A stretch of 64,000 nucleotides of DNA, from contig NZ_CP034449.1 in NCBI RefSeq assembly GCF_003952425.1, positions 62,001-126,000 of the forward strand, given 5' to 3'. This document shows positions 30,275 to 39,096 of this stretch, piece after piece. Made by a program: the position numbers and the translations under genes. Every line of letters starts with the position of its first letter. The first letter of the stretch is position 1. The notes beneath the pieces are model-generated. The model searched no databases, was not told the DNA's origin, and worked only from the letters and a program-made list of their open reading frames with translations. This stretch comes from Mesorhizobium sp. M2A.F.Ca.ET.046.03.2.1. Its GTDB lineage: Bacteria; Pseudomonadota; Alphaproteobacteria; Rhizobiales; Rhizobiaceae.

Positions 30275-30496
30275 ATGAACATGATGAGCGCAGATGGCTC
30301 GATTCCCGCGCCGACGCATTCGGCAAGCGAATTCCTCGCCTATGAAGCCGAATGCCGGAGCGCGCTGAAACCGCTGCTGGCAGGACTGCTCGACGCGGCC
30401 GAAGCCACCGGGTGGAACCGGCGGACGGTCGCCTCGACGCTGATGTTCCTTGCCGCGCAGCAGGTGTCGTCCACCGAAACATCGGCGCGAAGCTGA
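30275..30496 (+). CDS. Small helical protein downstream of groEL
   Basis: GGGAGGG at seven bases before the ATG at 30275 supports a 73-residue protein. The core SEFLAYEAECRSALKPLLAG continues LLDAAEATGWNRRTVASTLMFLAAQQV, two predicted helices without membrane or signal features. It lies between two strong hairpins, so it may be expressed from groEL read-through or separately. I do not recognise a named family. Confidence 0.6.
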   Translation: MNMMSADGSIPAPTHSASEFLAYEAECRSALKPLLAGLLDAAEATGWNRRTVASTLMFLAAQQVSSTETSARS

Positions 30497-30503
30497 GCGA
30501 AAT

Positions 30504-30527
30504 CGGCCCCCGCCACAGCGGGGGCCG
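30504..30527 (+). terminator. GC-rich hairpin after the 73-residue protein
   Basis: Perfect 10-bp arms CGGCCCCCGC and GCGGGGGCCG enclose CACA. No T run follows. Confidence 0.55.
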
Positions 30528-30574
30528 TCCAACTATGTCGCGATGGGATTTGGGCGAAGGGAATTGCGATTGCC

Positions 30575-30970
30575 ATGATTGCAGGACGCTTGCGGGAATG
30601 CCTGAGAAGCTTGCGATGGGACGCCGGCGACCTTGCGCAGGAGCTTGGCTGTTCCCGGACCGATGCGACGCGCTGGATCGAGGGGCGCGCGCCGGTGCCG
30701 CTGGCCGTTGCCGCCTGGATCGAAGTCTTGACCAAGGCGCACAGCGCGCTGCCGGCGCCGCGCCTGAACCAGCAGATTTCAGCGACGCACACCACGCCGG
30801 CGGGCGCGCTCAATGTGCAGGCCCTCCCCGGCATAGGCCAGCCGCGGTCGCATGGCATCGTCCTGCAACCACCCTACCCGCGCAGGCATACGTTCGCCGG
30901 CGGGCTTCGCCCGGGTACTGTGGGCATCCATCCGAAAGAAGGGCCAGACCATGAACCACGACCGCTTTGA
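30575..30970 (+). CDS. Small helix-turn-helix protein
   Basis: The first 60 residues of this 131-residue frame look like a Cro/XRE-type domain: LRECLRSLRWDAGDLAQELG then CSRTDATRWIEGRAPVPLAV. The rest (about 70-131) is Pro- and Gly-rich and does not look like a folded domain. It also overlaps the DUF982 gene by 20 bases. The natural gene may therefore be shorter, with its original stop lost. It could regulate the neighbouring chaperone genes, but nothing shows this directly. Confidence 0.55.
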   Translation: MIAGRLRECLRSLRWDAGDLAQELGCSRTDATRWIEGRAPVPLAVAAWIEVLTKAHSALPAPRLNQQISATHTTPAGALNVQALPGIGQPRSHGIVLQPPYPRRHTFAGGLRPGTVGIHPKEGPDHEPRPL

Positions 30971-31268
30971 AGAGCCTGTCACGGTGCTTGTCGGCATGGG
31001 CTTGCCGGTGCGGCTGGAGAGCGTGGCGGAAGCCTATGCCCTGCTGCAGGATTGGCCGGCCGCGAGCAGGAGCAGCGCGCATGCGATCGCGCTCAATGCC
31101 TGCAAAGCCGGCATTGCCGGCGAAATCGACGCGGAGACGGTGCGAGCGACCCTTGTTGCCTTCGCCCGCCGCAACGATATTCTGGCGCCCGACATGGTCT
31201 CGCTGGCGCCCGCGGCACTGGCAGGGCGCGCATCCACAAGCAGCAATGGCACAAGAAACAATGGCTGA
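30951..31268 (+). CDS. DUF982 family protein
   Basis: The ATG at 30951 follows AAGGG. The 105-residue protein begins FEEPVTVLVGMGLPVRLESV, then AYALLQDWP and AIALNACKAGIAGEIDAETV, the pattern of DUF982. That family is common in rhizobia and often found near stress or symbiosis genes; its function is unknown. It has no signal or membrane segment. The gene lies 60 bases before htpG and may be cotranscribed with it. Confidence 0.75.
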   Translation: MNHDRFEEPVTVLVGMGLPVRLESVAEAYALLQDWPAASRSSAHAIALNACKAGIAGEIDAETVRATLVAFARRNDILAPDMVSLAPAALAGRASTSSNGTRNNG

Positions 31269-31328
31269 AGATTTTAACCCGGGCGCGTGTTGGCGCGGCG
31301 GACAAAACGACCAACCCAGGAACTCTGA

Positions 31329-33221
31329 ATGACGACGGACACAAAGACGGCGGAAACCAGGACATTCGAGGCGGACGTCTCGCGGCTGCTGCACATGATG
31401 GTGCATTCGGTCTATTCGGACAGGGATGTTTTCCTGCGCGAGCTGATCTCAAACGCGGCGGACGCCTGCGAGAAGCTGCGCTTCGAGGCGGTCAGCCGTC
31501 CCGAGCTTCTGGGCGACGATCCGAAGCCGCGCATCATGATTGCCGCCGATCCGGACAACAAAGAGCTTGTCGTCGAGGATAACGGCATCGGCATGAGCCG
31601 CGAGGAGATGGCGGAGGCGCTGGGCACCATCGCGCGCTCCGGCACGCGCGCTTTCATGGAGCGCGTCGAGGCCGGCAAGGCGACGGAGGACACGCAGCTC
31701 ATCGGGCAGTTCGGCGTCGGCTTCTACTCGGCCTTCATGGTCGCCGACCGGGTCGACGTGATCAGCCGCCTGGCCGGCAGCGACGAGGCCTTCCGCTGGT
31801 CGTCCGACGGCAAGGGCACTTATGAAATCGCGCCGGTGCCGCTTGAGGCGGCGCCCAAGCGCGGTACCCGCGTGGTGCTGCATCTGATGGAGGACGCCAC
31901 CTCCTACGCCACGCCATACCGGCTCGAAGGGCTGGCGAAGTCGCAGTCGGGCCATGTGCCGGTGCCGATCACGCTTGTCGAGAAGCCCGGCGCCGAGCCG
32001 CGCGACATCGCCGACGGCACGGCGCTCTGGGTGCGGCAGAAGAGCGAGATCAAGCCGGAGGAATATACCGACTTCTACCGCAGCGTCGCCGGGCAATATG
32101 ACGAGCCGGCCTCGACCATCCATTTCCGCGCCGAGGGCCGGCAGGAATACAGCGTGCTCGCCTTCGTGCCCGGATCGCGGCCGTTCGACCTGTTCGACCA
32201 AGATCGCAAAGGCCGCATGAAGCTCTATGTGCGGCGCGTCTTCATCACCGACGATGCCGATCTCCTGCCGCGCTATTTGCGCTTTGTGCGCGGCCTGGTC
32301 GATTCCGCCGACCTGCCGCTCAACGTCTCGCGCGAGATGATCCAGGAAAGCCCGCTGCTCGCCGCGATCCGCAAGGGCGTGACCAACCGCGTTCTCGGCG
32401 ATCTTGCCAAGACGACCGAAAACGACGCCGAAACCTATGCCAAGATCTGGGAGAATTTCGGCGTCGTCCTCAAGGAAGGTCTCTATGAGGATTACGAGCG
32501 GCGCGAACAGCTGCTGAAGCTTGCCCGCTTCCGTTCGACCGCTTCGGGCGAAGGCTGGCGCAGCCTTGCCGACTACGTCGCCGCGATGAAGGAAGGCCAG
32601 AAGGCGATCTTCTTCATGGCGGGCGACGACCGCGCCCGGCTGGAGGCCTCGCCGCAGCTCGAAGGGTTTCGCGCGCGCGGTATCGAGGTGCTGCTCTTGA
32701 CCGACCCGGTCGACAGTTTCTGGGTGACGATGACGCCGGAATTCGACGGCAAGCCGTTCAAGTCGGTGACGCAGGGCGCGGCCGAGCTTGCGGATATCCC
32801 GCTGCCCGACGACGCGGCCAAGCCTGATGCCGAGACGTCGTCGGATATCGCGGCGTTCCTCGCCTTCGTGAAGACGACGCTCGGCGACGAGGTGTCGGAC
32901 GTGAAGGCCTCCGACCGGCTGACCGAAAGCGCCGTCTGCCTGGTCGCGCCCGAGCATGGCCCGGACCGCCAGTTCGAGCGCCTGCTCAACGCCGCCGGCC
33001 GGCTCGACAAGGCCGCCAAGCCGATCCTCGAGATCAACCCGCGCCATGAGCGCGTGGCGGCGCTGGCAAAGCTCGGCGACGGCGACAAGGCGTTCAAGGA
33101 GGACGCCGCGCATCTGCTCTATGACGAAGCGCGCGTGCTCGACGGCGACAAGCCAGCCGACGCCAAAGCCTTCTCGGCGCGTCTGGCGCGGCTGATCGAC
33201 CGCGGCTTGGCGAAGGGGTAA
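31329..33221 (+). CDS. htpG: Chaperone protein HtpG (Hsp90)
   Basis: This 630-residue dimeric ATPase refolds and matures client proteins. The N-terminal GHKL domain has FLRELISNAADACEKLRF, VEDNGIGMSREEM (ATP-lid region) and IGQFGVGFYSAFMVAD. The middle domain has LYVRRVFITDD and DLPLNVSREMIQES. The C-terminal dimerisation domain is complete, with normal length. There is no C-terminal MEEVD, as expected in bacteria. Confidence 0.97.
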   Translation: MTTDTKTAETRTFEADVSRLLHMMVHSVYSDRDVFLRELISNAADACEKLRFEAVSRPELLGDDPKPRIMIAADPDNKELVVEDNGIGMSREEMAEALGTIARSGTRAFMERVEAGKATEDTQLIGQFGVGFYSAFMVADRVDVISRLAGSDEAFRWSSDGKGTYEIAPVPLEAAPKRGTRVVLHLMEDATSYATPYRLEGLAKSQSGHVPVPITLVEKPGAEPRDIADGTALWVRQKSEIKPEEYTDFYRSVAGQYDEPASTIHFRAEGRQEYSVLAFVPGSRPFDLFDQDRKGRMKLYVRRVFITDDADLLPRYLRFVRGLVDSADLPLNVSREMIQESPLLAAIRKGVTNRVLGDLAKTTENDAETYAKIWENFGVVLKEGLYEDYERREQLLKLARFRSTASGEGWRSLADYVAAMKEGQKAIFFMAGDDRARLEASPQLEGFRARGIEVLLLTDPVDSFWVTMTPEFDGKPFKSVTQGAAELADIPLPDDAAKPDAETSSDIAAFLAFVKTTLGDEVSDVKASDRLTESAVCLVAPEHGPDRQFERLLNAAGRLDKAAKPILEINPRHERVAALAKLGDGDKAFKEDAAHLLYDEARVLDGDKPADAKAFSARLARLIDRGLAKG

Positions 33222-33246
33222 GCGCCGGCGGCGCGCTTGAATGGCT

Positions 33247-33278
33247 TGCCAGCGTCCAGCGCTAATTGGATGCTGGCA
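33247..33278 (+). terminator. Hairpin after htpG
   Basis: Arms TGCCAGCGTCCA and TGGATGCTGGCA pair at 12 positions including one G-U. The loop is eight bases. A T run is lacking, so termination may need Rho. Confidence 0.5.
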
Positions 33279-33345
33279 GCTTGCCTGGTTCAGCGGCTTT
33301 GTGACCAAGCTGTTCGGCTGAGGCGCATTAGGTGGGAATCCGCGC

Positions 33346-34473
33346 ATGACCATAGAGGGTTTCTGCGATCCGCGTTTTGCCGGCGTGCGCGACGCGTTCG
33401 CCTGGTGTTTCTCCCAAGGCCTCGAACATGGCGGCGGCGTCTCAGTCGTGGCCGACGGCAAGACCGTCGTCGACCTTTGGGGCGGTCATGCCGATGCCGC
33501 GCGCACCCGGCCATGGCGGCGTGACACGCTGGTCAATGTCTGGTCTTGCACCAAGGGCGTCGTGGCGCTGGCGATCGCCATGCTGGTGGAGCGCGGCAAG
33601 CTGGACTATGCCGCGCCGGTCGCGCGCTATTGGCCGGAATTCGCGGCCGGCGGCAAGGAGCGCATCACACTCGATCAGGTCATGTCGCACCAGTCCGGGC
33701 TGAACGGCCTTGCCGTGCCGATGGACGAGGCAGGCCTGCTCGCCTGGACGCCCTATGCCGATGCGCTTGCCGCCATGGCGCCGCTGTGGGAGCCCGGCAG
33801 CCGTTGCGTCTATCATGCGCTCAGCTACGGCCATCTTGCCGGCGAGGTGCTGCGGCGCGTCGACGGGCGCAGCGTCGGCCGCTTCATCGCGGAAGAAATC
33901 GCCGGCCCGCTTGGGGCCGATTTCCATGTCGGCCTGCCGCAAACGGACGATTTCCGAGCCGCCGAGATGATCGAGGGCCCGAAGGCTTCGGAGTGGGTCG
34001 ACATCGTGCGCGCCTCGCCCTTTCCCCATGCATGCGACAACCCGGCGCCCCGCGCCCTGGCGCCCAACGACCGCGCCTGGCGCGCCGCAGAGGTGCCCGG
34101 TGGCAACGGCCAGTCCACCGCCCATGCGCTGGCGCGCATCTACGGAATGATGGCGGCAGGCGGGACGTTTGAAGGCAAGCGCCTGATCGGCCGCGCGGCG
34201 ATCGAGGAGGCCGGGAGGCCGCGCTTTCGCGGCATGGACGACAGCTTCGCGCTGCCGGCCGCCTTCGCCGCCGGCTATCAGATCGAGGATCCCGTCTATG
34301 CCGGTCGCGCATCGCCGCAAAGCTTCGGCCATACCGGCTGGGGCGGCGCCATCGGCTTTGCCGATCCCGGCGCCGGTGTCGGGTTCGGCTACGTCACCAA
34401 CCGCATGCTGGGGTTCGACGATGTCGACCCGCGCCGCAAGGCGCTGATCGACGCCGTCTACGACGCGCTCTGA
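33346..34473 (+). CDS. Serine hydrolase of the class C beta-lactamase/esterase family
   Basis: This 375-residue protein has the S-x-x-K motif SCTK at residues 67-70, with Ser67 the likely nucleophile. YHALSYGHL near 150 supplies the catalytic Tyr region and HTGWGG near 330 the third motif. VMSHQSGL, typical of this family, is also present. No signal peptide is seen, so a cytoplasmic esterase such as EstB is more likely than a periplasmic beta-lactamase. The natural ester or peptide substrate is unknown. Confidence 0.85.
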   Translation: MTIEGFCDPRFAGVRDAFAWCFSQGLEHGGGVSVVADGKTVVDLWGGHADAARTRPWRRDTLVNVWSCTKGVVALAIAMLVERGKLDYAAPVARYWPEFAAGGKERITLDQVMSHQSGLNGLAVPMDEAGLLAWTPYADALAAMAPLWEPGSRCVYHALSYGHLAGEVLRRVDGRSVGRFIAEEIAGPLGADFHVGLPQTDDFRAAEMIEGPKASEWVDIVRASPFPHACDNPAPRALAPNDRAWRAAEVPGGNGQSTAHALARIYGMMAAGGTFEGKRLIGRAAIEEAGRPRFRGMDDSFALPAAFAAGYQIEDPVYAGRASPQSFGHTGWGGAIGFADPGAGVGFGYVTNRMLGFDDVDPRRKALIDAVYDAL

Positions 34474-34482
34474 AAAAGATCC

Positions 34483-36105
34483 CTAGCTTCTCAGCCCCGG
34501 TGCCTCCTGCCCCGTGCGCGCGACATATTCGGTGTAGCCGCCGCCATAGGTGTGGATGCCGTCGGGCGTGAGCTCCAGCACGCGGTTCGACAGCGCCGCC
34601 AGGAAATGGCGGTCGTGCGAGACGAAGAGCATCGTGCCTTCATACTGCGACAGCGCCTCGATCAGCATCTGCTTGGTCGTGATGTCGAGGTGGTTGGTCG
34701 GCTCGTCGAGCACCAGGAGGTTGGGCGGGTCGAACAGCATCAGCGCCATCACCAGGCGGGCCTTCTCGCCGCCCGACAGCACGCGGCACTTCTTCTCGAT
34801 CTCGTCGCCGGAAAAGCCGAAGCAGCCGGCAAGCGCGCGCAGCGGCGCCTGGCCGGCCTGCGGGAAATTATCCTCCAGCGTCTGGAAGACGGTGCGCTCG
34901 CCGTCGAGCAGTTCCATGGCGTGCTGGGCGAAATAGCCCATCTTGACGCTCGGACCGCGCGCGACGGAGCCCTCGTCGGGCTCGGAGGCGCCGGCCACAA
35001 GCTTGAGCAGCGTCGACTTGCCGGCGCCGTTGACGCCCATCACGCACCAGCGCTCGCGGCGGCGGATCTGGAAGTCGAGGCCCGAATAGATCGAGCGGCT
35101 GCCATAGGATTTGTGGATGCCTTTCAGCGTCGCCACGTCCTCGCCGCAGCGCGGCGCCGGCTGGAACTCGAAGGCCACCGTCTGGCGGCGCTTGGGCGGC
35201 TCGACGCGGTCTATCTTGTCGAGCTTCTTCACCCGGCTCTGCACCTGCGCGGCGTGCGAGGCGCGCGCCTTGAAGCGCTCGATGAAGGCGATCTCCTTGG
35301 CCAGCATCGCCTGCTGGCGCTCGAACTGCGCCTGCAACTGCTTGTCGGCGAGAGCCCGCTGCTCCTGGTAGAATTCGTAATTGCCGGAATAGGACGTGAG
35401 CGCGCCGGCATCGATCTCGATGATCTTGTTGACGATGCGGTTCATGAACTCGCGGTCGTGCGAGGTCATCAAAAGCGCGCCGTCATAGTCCTTCAGGAAT
35501 TTCTCCAGCCAGATCAGGCTTTCGAGGTCGAGATGGTTCGATGGCTCGTCGAGCAGCATGACGTCGGGTCGCATCAACAGGATGCGTGCCAGCGCGACGC
35601 GCATCTTCCAGCCGCCTGAGAGCTTTGAGACGTCGCCGTCCATCATCTCCTGGCTGAAGCCGAGCCCGTCCAGCACCTCGCGGGCGCGGCCGTCCAGCGC
35701 ATAGCCGTCGAGCTCCTCGAAACGGTGCTGCAATTCGCCGTAGCGCTCGATGATTGCGTCCATCTCGTCGGCGCGCTCGGGATCGCCCATGGCGTGCTCG
35801 AGCTCGCGCATCTCAGCCGCCACCGCGCTCACCGGCCCCGCGCCTTCCATGACCTCGGCTACGGCGCTCATACCGCCCATGTCGCCGACATCCTGGCTGA
35901 AATAGCCTATGGTGACGCCGCGATCGACCGAGACCTGGCCCTCGTCCGGCTGTTCCTCACCGATGATCATGCGGAACAAGGTCGTCTTGCCGGCGCCGTT
36001 CGGGCCGACCAGCCCGACCTTCTCGCCCTTCTGCAAGGCGGCCGAAGCTTCGATGAAGACGATCTGTCGGCCGTTCTGCTTGCCGATATTTTCGAGACGG
36101 ATCAT
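34483..36105 (-). CDS. ABC-F family ATPase
   Basis: The start at 36105 gives 540 residues; an upstream extension of 38 residues has no homology. Two ATPase domains are present without membrane segments. The first has GPNGAGKTT, LSGGWKMRVALARIL and LLDEPSNHLD. The second has GVNGAGKST, LSGGEKARLVMAL and VLDEPTNHLD. The linker between them (about 240-310) is helical and basic, as in proteins that insert into the ribosomal E site. Members such as EttA, Uup and YbiT act on stalled or resting ribosomes; this one looks closest to the YbiT/YheS type. Confidence 0.9.
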   Translation of the reverse strand: MIRLENIGKQNGRQIVFIEASAALQKGEKVGLVGPNGAGKTTLFRMIIGEEQPDEGQVSVDRGVTIGYFSQDVGDMGGMSAVAEVMEGAGPVSAVAAEMRELEHAMGDPERADEMDAIIERYGELQHRFEELDGYALDGRAREVLDGLGFSQEMMDGDVSKLSGGWKMRVALARILLMRPDVMLLDEPSNHLDLESLIWLEKFLKDYDGALLMTSHDREFMNRIVNKIIEIDAGALTSYSGNYEFYQEQRALADKQLQAQFERQQAMLAKEIAFIERFKARASHAAQVQSRVKKLDKIDRVEPPKRRQTVAFEFQPAPRCGEDVATLKGIHKSYGSRSIYSGLDFQIRRRERWCVMGVNGAGKSTLLKLVAGASEPDEGSVARGPSVKMGYFAQHAMELLDGERTVFQTLEDNFPQAGQAPLRALAGCFGFSGDEIEKKCRVLSGGEKARLVMALMLFDPPNLLVLDEPTNHLDITTKQMLIEALSQYEGTMLFVSHDRHFLAALSNRVLELTPDGIHTYGGGYTEYVARTGQEAPGLRS

Positions 36106-36203
36106 GGGGCGGTCCGGGAAACTGCGCTGATGTGGCGGGATTTGGCCCGGCGTGTACGCGAATGAGGGTGCGAGGGGAAGAGGCAGAAGCGCCGCAGGAT
36201 GAA

Positions 36204-36336
36204 GGTTCCTCGCCCCCACGAAGTGGGGGAGAGGTGGCTCGGCGAAGCCGAGACGGAGAGGGGGAGCGCCCTACGAAGACCCCCTCTCCGTCCGCTTCGC
36301 GGACACCTCTCCCCCGCCTCGGCGGGGGCGAGGAAC
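36204..36336. repeat. Palindromic repeat family A, compact copy
   Basis: Ends GGTTCCTCGCCCCC and its complement enclose two hairpins separated by GCGCCCTACGAAGA. It lies between the ABC-F and oxygenase genes. Confidence 0.8.
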
Positions 36337-36347
36337 GGCGCTGCGCC

Positions 36348-37091
36348 CTACTTCGCGTCGTGGAAGATAATGCCCACCGTATGCCGCCGCCCCGACCGCA
36401 ACCGACTCACGCCGTGGCGCAGATTCACCCGATAAAACCCCCTCGTACCCTGCACCGGCCGGTTGTGCGCGGCGAAAATCACCGCGTCGCCGCGCTTCAG
36501 CGGCACCACCTCGGCGCGGCTTTGCATGCGCGGGCGCTGTTCGGTGAGCACGAATTCGCCGCCGGTGAAATCCTCGCCGGGCTCGGACAACAGGATCGCC
36601 ACCTGCAGCGGAAAGGCGAGCGCGCCGTAAAGGTCCTGGTGCAGGCAGTTGAAGTCGCCGGGGCCGTATTGCAGGAGAAGCGGCGTCGGTCTGGTCTGGC
36701 CTTCATCGTGGCAGCGCTTTAGGAAAGCGGCGTGGTCGGCCGGATAGCGAAGCGCCACGCCCATCTTCTCGTTCCAATCGTTGGCGACCGCGGCTAGGCG
36801 CGGATAGAGCGCAGTGCGCAGGCCTTCGATCAGGTCCGGCAGCGGGTATTTGAAGTAGCCATATTCGCCTTTGCCGAAGCCGTGACGAGCCATGATCACA
36901 TGGCTGCGGAAATGCTCCTCATGCGGGTAGAGGCTGGCGATTTCGGCGCATTCTTCGGCCGTCAGCAGGCCGGGCATGACGGCGCAGCCATGCGCATTGA
37001 GGTCGGAGACGACGCCGCGCCAATCCTGCGCGGCGACGCGGGATTCGGCGGAGCGGCTGGCGCGCTTGGTGCTCAGGGAATGGATGGTCAT
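36348..37091 (-). CDS. 2OG-Fe(II) oxygenase
   Basis: AAGGAG seven bases before the ATG at 37091 gives 247 residues. The jelly-roll core has NCLHQDLYG (HxD iron ligands), GGEFVLTEQRPR, LKRGDAVIF and, near the end, YRVNLRHGVSRL with the distal His and a downstream Arg for 2-oxoglutarate. Members hydroxylate proteins, nucleic acids or small molecules; the target here is unknown. Local similarity to prolyl-hydroxylase-like P4Hc domains is an impression only. Confidence 0.83.
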   Translation of the reverse strand: MTIHSLSTKRASRSAESRVAAQDWRGVVSDLNAHGCAVMPGLLTAEECAEIASLYPHEEHFRSHVIMARHGFGKGEYGYFKYPLPDLIEGLRTALYPRLAAVANDWNEKMGVALRYPADHAAFLKRCHDEGQTRPTPLLLQYGPGDFNCLHQDLYGALAFPLQVAILLSEPGEDFTGGEFVLTEQRPRMQSRAEVVPLKRGDAVIFAAHNRPVQGTRGFYRVNLRHGVSRLRSGRRHTVGIIFHDAK

Positions 37092-37192
37092 GGGTCGGCT
37101 CCTTCGATGCGAACCAAAGTGGGGCGAAGCCAATGTAAGGGCCACCCGATTCCTGCGGAGTGAATGAGATCGTTGGAGAAGCCGGCGGGACA

Positions 37193-37320
37193 GCGCCCCC
37201 CTCTGTCCTGCCGGACATCTCCCCCACTTGGGGGGAGATTGGCAGCTGAGGCGGCGGCGCTCCTTCTTGCGACGCCGGTGATTGGCGAAAGCGGCGATGA
37301 CAGCTGATCTCCCCCCTTGT
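37193..37320. repeat. Left part of a family B repeat split by an IS
   Basis: The left end GCGCCCCCCTCTGTCCTGCC is at 37193. The second hairpin begins at about 37301 and is cut at 37320. It resumes at 38510 and ends near 38546 with GGCAGGACAGAGGGGGG. Confidence 0.8.
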
Positions 37321-38509
37321 GAGGGCTTTGCACGGAACTGAGTTGGTGATTCCGTATGTCCGGCATGAAGGGGAGATGATTCGGATGGTCGATCGCGTGC
37401 TTGGACAACTGAGCCTTGCGGATGGGCTGGTGTGGTCGGATGTGACGGAGCTTGACCAGATCTCGCGAGTGATCGACTGGGTGCCGATCAAGGCGCTTCT
37501 TGGTCAGCGCAGCGGACCAGGACGGGGCAATATTAGCTATCCGGCCGAGGCCTTGCTGCGCTGTCTGCTGCTTGGCGTGTGGAACAATCTCAGCGATCCT
37601 TCGCTGGAGGCACAACTGCGCGACCGGCTGTCGTTCCGCCGCTTTGCCGGTTTCAGCCTGTCGGACCCCACGCCGGACCATTCGACGTTGTGGCGTTTCC
37701 GCGAGGAGCTGAAGTGCGATGGGCTGATCGACCGGGTGTTTTATGAGATCACGCGGCAGCTTGAGCAGAAGGGGCTGATCGTCAAGCGCGGCACGTTGAT
37801 TGATGCCTCCTTCATGCAGGCCGCCGCGCGCCCGCCGGCGAAGCCGAAGAAGGGTGAGGAGGCGACGGCGCGGCCATCGGCTGATGGCGAGGCACGTTGG
37901 GGACGCAAGGGCACCAAGACCGTGTTCGGCTATAAGGTGCACAACGGCGTCGACGATGCTCATACGCTGATCCGGCGCATGGACTTCACGGATGCATCGG
38001 TCACCGATACCGAGCCGGCCGACGGCCTGATCATCGGGGACGAGAAGGCGGCCTATGGCGACCAAGCCTACTACACCCATGCCCGCCATGCCCGGCTGAA
38101 GCAGGCCGGCATCAAGGACCGGCTGATGCACAGAGCCAACAAGCACCATCCGCTGACGCCGCGTCAGAAGCAGCGCAACCGGCTGATCTCGAAGGTGCGG
38201 GCGGCAGTGGAGCGGCCGTTTGCAGTGTTCAAACAGCGCTACGGCATGCGGCGACTGCGCTTCTTCAACCTTGCCACCAACAGGACGCAGTGCATGCTTG
38301 CCGGCTGCGGCTACAATCTGCAGCGAGCGGCCGCAGTCCTTTTCCCGAAGAGGAAGCCGGCATGAGGCGCAGTCCGCCCAAAATCCACTGCCAAGGCGGC
38401 CTGAGGCCCCAAGAGCGAGGCAAAATAACCCGCCAAAGCGGCCAGAGCGCCTTTCAAAAAACGCCCATCCGCCTCGTGCGCTAAATATCGACTCCCATGC
38501 AAAACCCTC
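37321..38509 (+). mobile_element. IS5-like insertion sequence
   Basis: The element is about 1,189 bases. Terminal repeats are GAGGGCTTTGCACGG at the left and the inverted GAGGGTTTTGCATGG at the right. CTTGT (or CCTTGTG, depending on the exact boundary) lies on both sides and fits a target duplication. The target is the loop of a family B repeat. One transposase gene fills the element. Confidence 0.85.
37376..38365 (+). CDS. IS5-family transposase
   Basis: This 329-residue transposase (start at 37376 or 37385; AAGGGGAG favours the latter) begins with a DUF772-like domain, SYPAEALLRCLLLGVWNNL and RFAGFSLSDPTPDHSTLWRF. LIVKRGTLIDASFM supplies the first catalytic Asp. FGYKVHNGVDD and AYGDQAYYT (second Asp) follow, then SKVRAAVERPFAVFKQRYG with the Glu. 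The frame is intact, so the element may still be mobile. Confidence 0.92.
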   Translation: MIRMVDRVLGQLSLADGLVWSDVTELDQISRVIDWVPIKALLGQRSGPGRGNISYPAEALLRCLLLGVWNNLSDPSLEAQLRDRLSFRRFAGFSLSDPTPDHSTLWRFREELKCDGLIDRVFYEITRQLEQKGLIVKRGTLIDASFMQAAARPPAKPKKGEEATARPSADGEARWGRKGTKTVFGYKVHNGVDDAHTLIRRMDFTDASVTDTEPADGLIIGDEKAAYGDQAYYTHARHARLKQAGIKDRLMHRANKHHPLTPRQKQRNRLISKVRAAVERPFAVFKQRYGMRRLRFFNLATNRTQCMLAGCGYNLQRAAAVLFPKRKPA

Positions 38510-38546
38510 CTTGTGGGGAGATGTCCGGCAGGACAGAGGGGGGCGC
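38510..38546. repeat. Right part of the split family B repeat
   Basis: It begins with the duplicated CTTGT and continues GGGGAGATGTCCGGCAGG to the end of the element. Confidence 0.75.
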
Positions 38547-38559
38547 GAAGGAACTCGAC

Positions 38560-39096
38560 CTAGGCTTTCCTCCGATACCCATCCAGCTCCGGGTCGAGAT
38601 CCACCTTCACCGCATTGGTGAACACGCAGGTCGCCACCATGATGCCGGCGAAGGCGGTGAGATTGACCAGCAGCGTTTCGTCGTAGCGGGCCTTGAGCGC
38701 GGCCCAGGTCTCGTCCGGAACGGCGTTCGTATCGGCGGCAACCGCCTTGCCGAAGTCGATCAAAAGCGTCTCATCCACGGTCGGCTCGATCGCCTCTGGA
38801 TCGAGGCCGCTATCGATCAGCGCGCGGCGGAAGAAGGTGACCGGGACCTCGGCGCGCATCGTCTCGGCAATCGCCTTCGAGAACAGCCAGATGGCGCGGT
38901 CGTCGAGCGCGGGCTTCAGCAGGTCTCGCAGCGTGAACCATTCGGCGTAGATGCGATGCGCGGCGGGCGAATGCAGCAGGATGCGCTTCATGTTGGTCAT
39001 GCGGCCGCGCAGCTTGAGCTCGCGGTCATGCTCGGCGCGGATGTCGTCGGAGGCGGTGGCGTAGTCGATTGCGGAGATATGCGCCATCGCGATCAT
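38560..39096 (-). CDS. Carboxymuconolactone decarboxylase/AhpD-like protein
   Basis: The 178-residue protein starts in the four-base overlap with the stop of the OsmC-like gene, which fixes the start. It is helical, with RMTNMKRILLHSPAAHRIYA and LLVNLTAFAGIMVATCVFTN, both typical of the AhpD-like fold. The classical CxxC pair is not visible; only one Cys is present, near the C terminus. A peroxidase-type disulphide relay is therefore unlikely. Coupling to an OsmC-type peroxidase suggests oxidative-stress metabolism. Confidence 0.72.
   Translation of the reverse strand: MIAMAHISAIDYATASDDIRAEHDRELKLRGRMTNMKRILLHSPAAHRIYAEWFTLRDLLKPALDDRAIWLFSKAIAETMRAEVPVTFFRRALIDSGLDPEAIEPTVDETLLIDFGKAVAADTNAVPDETWAALKARYDETLLVNLTAFAGIMVATCVFTNAVKVDLDPELDGYRRKA

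Noticed and set aside
31449..33461. Long open frame opposite htpG
   Set aside because: It mirrors the htpG coding pattern on the other strand and has no protein-like motifs.
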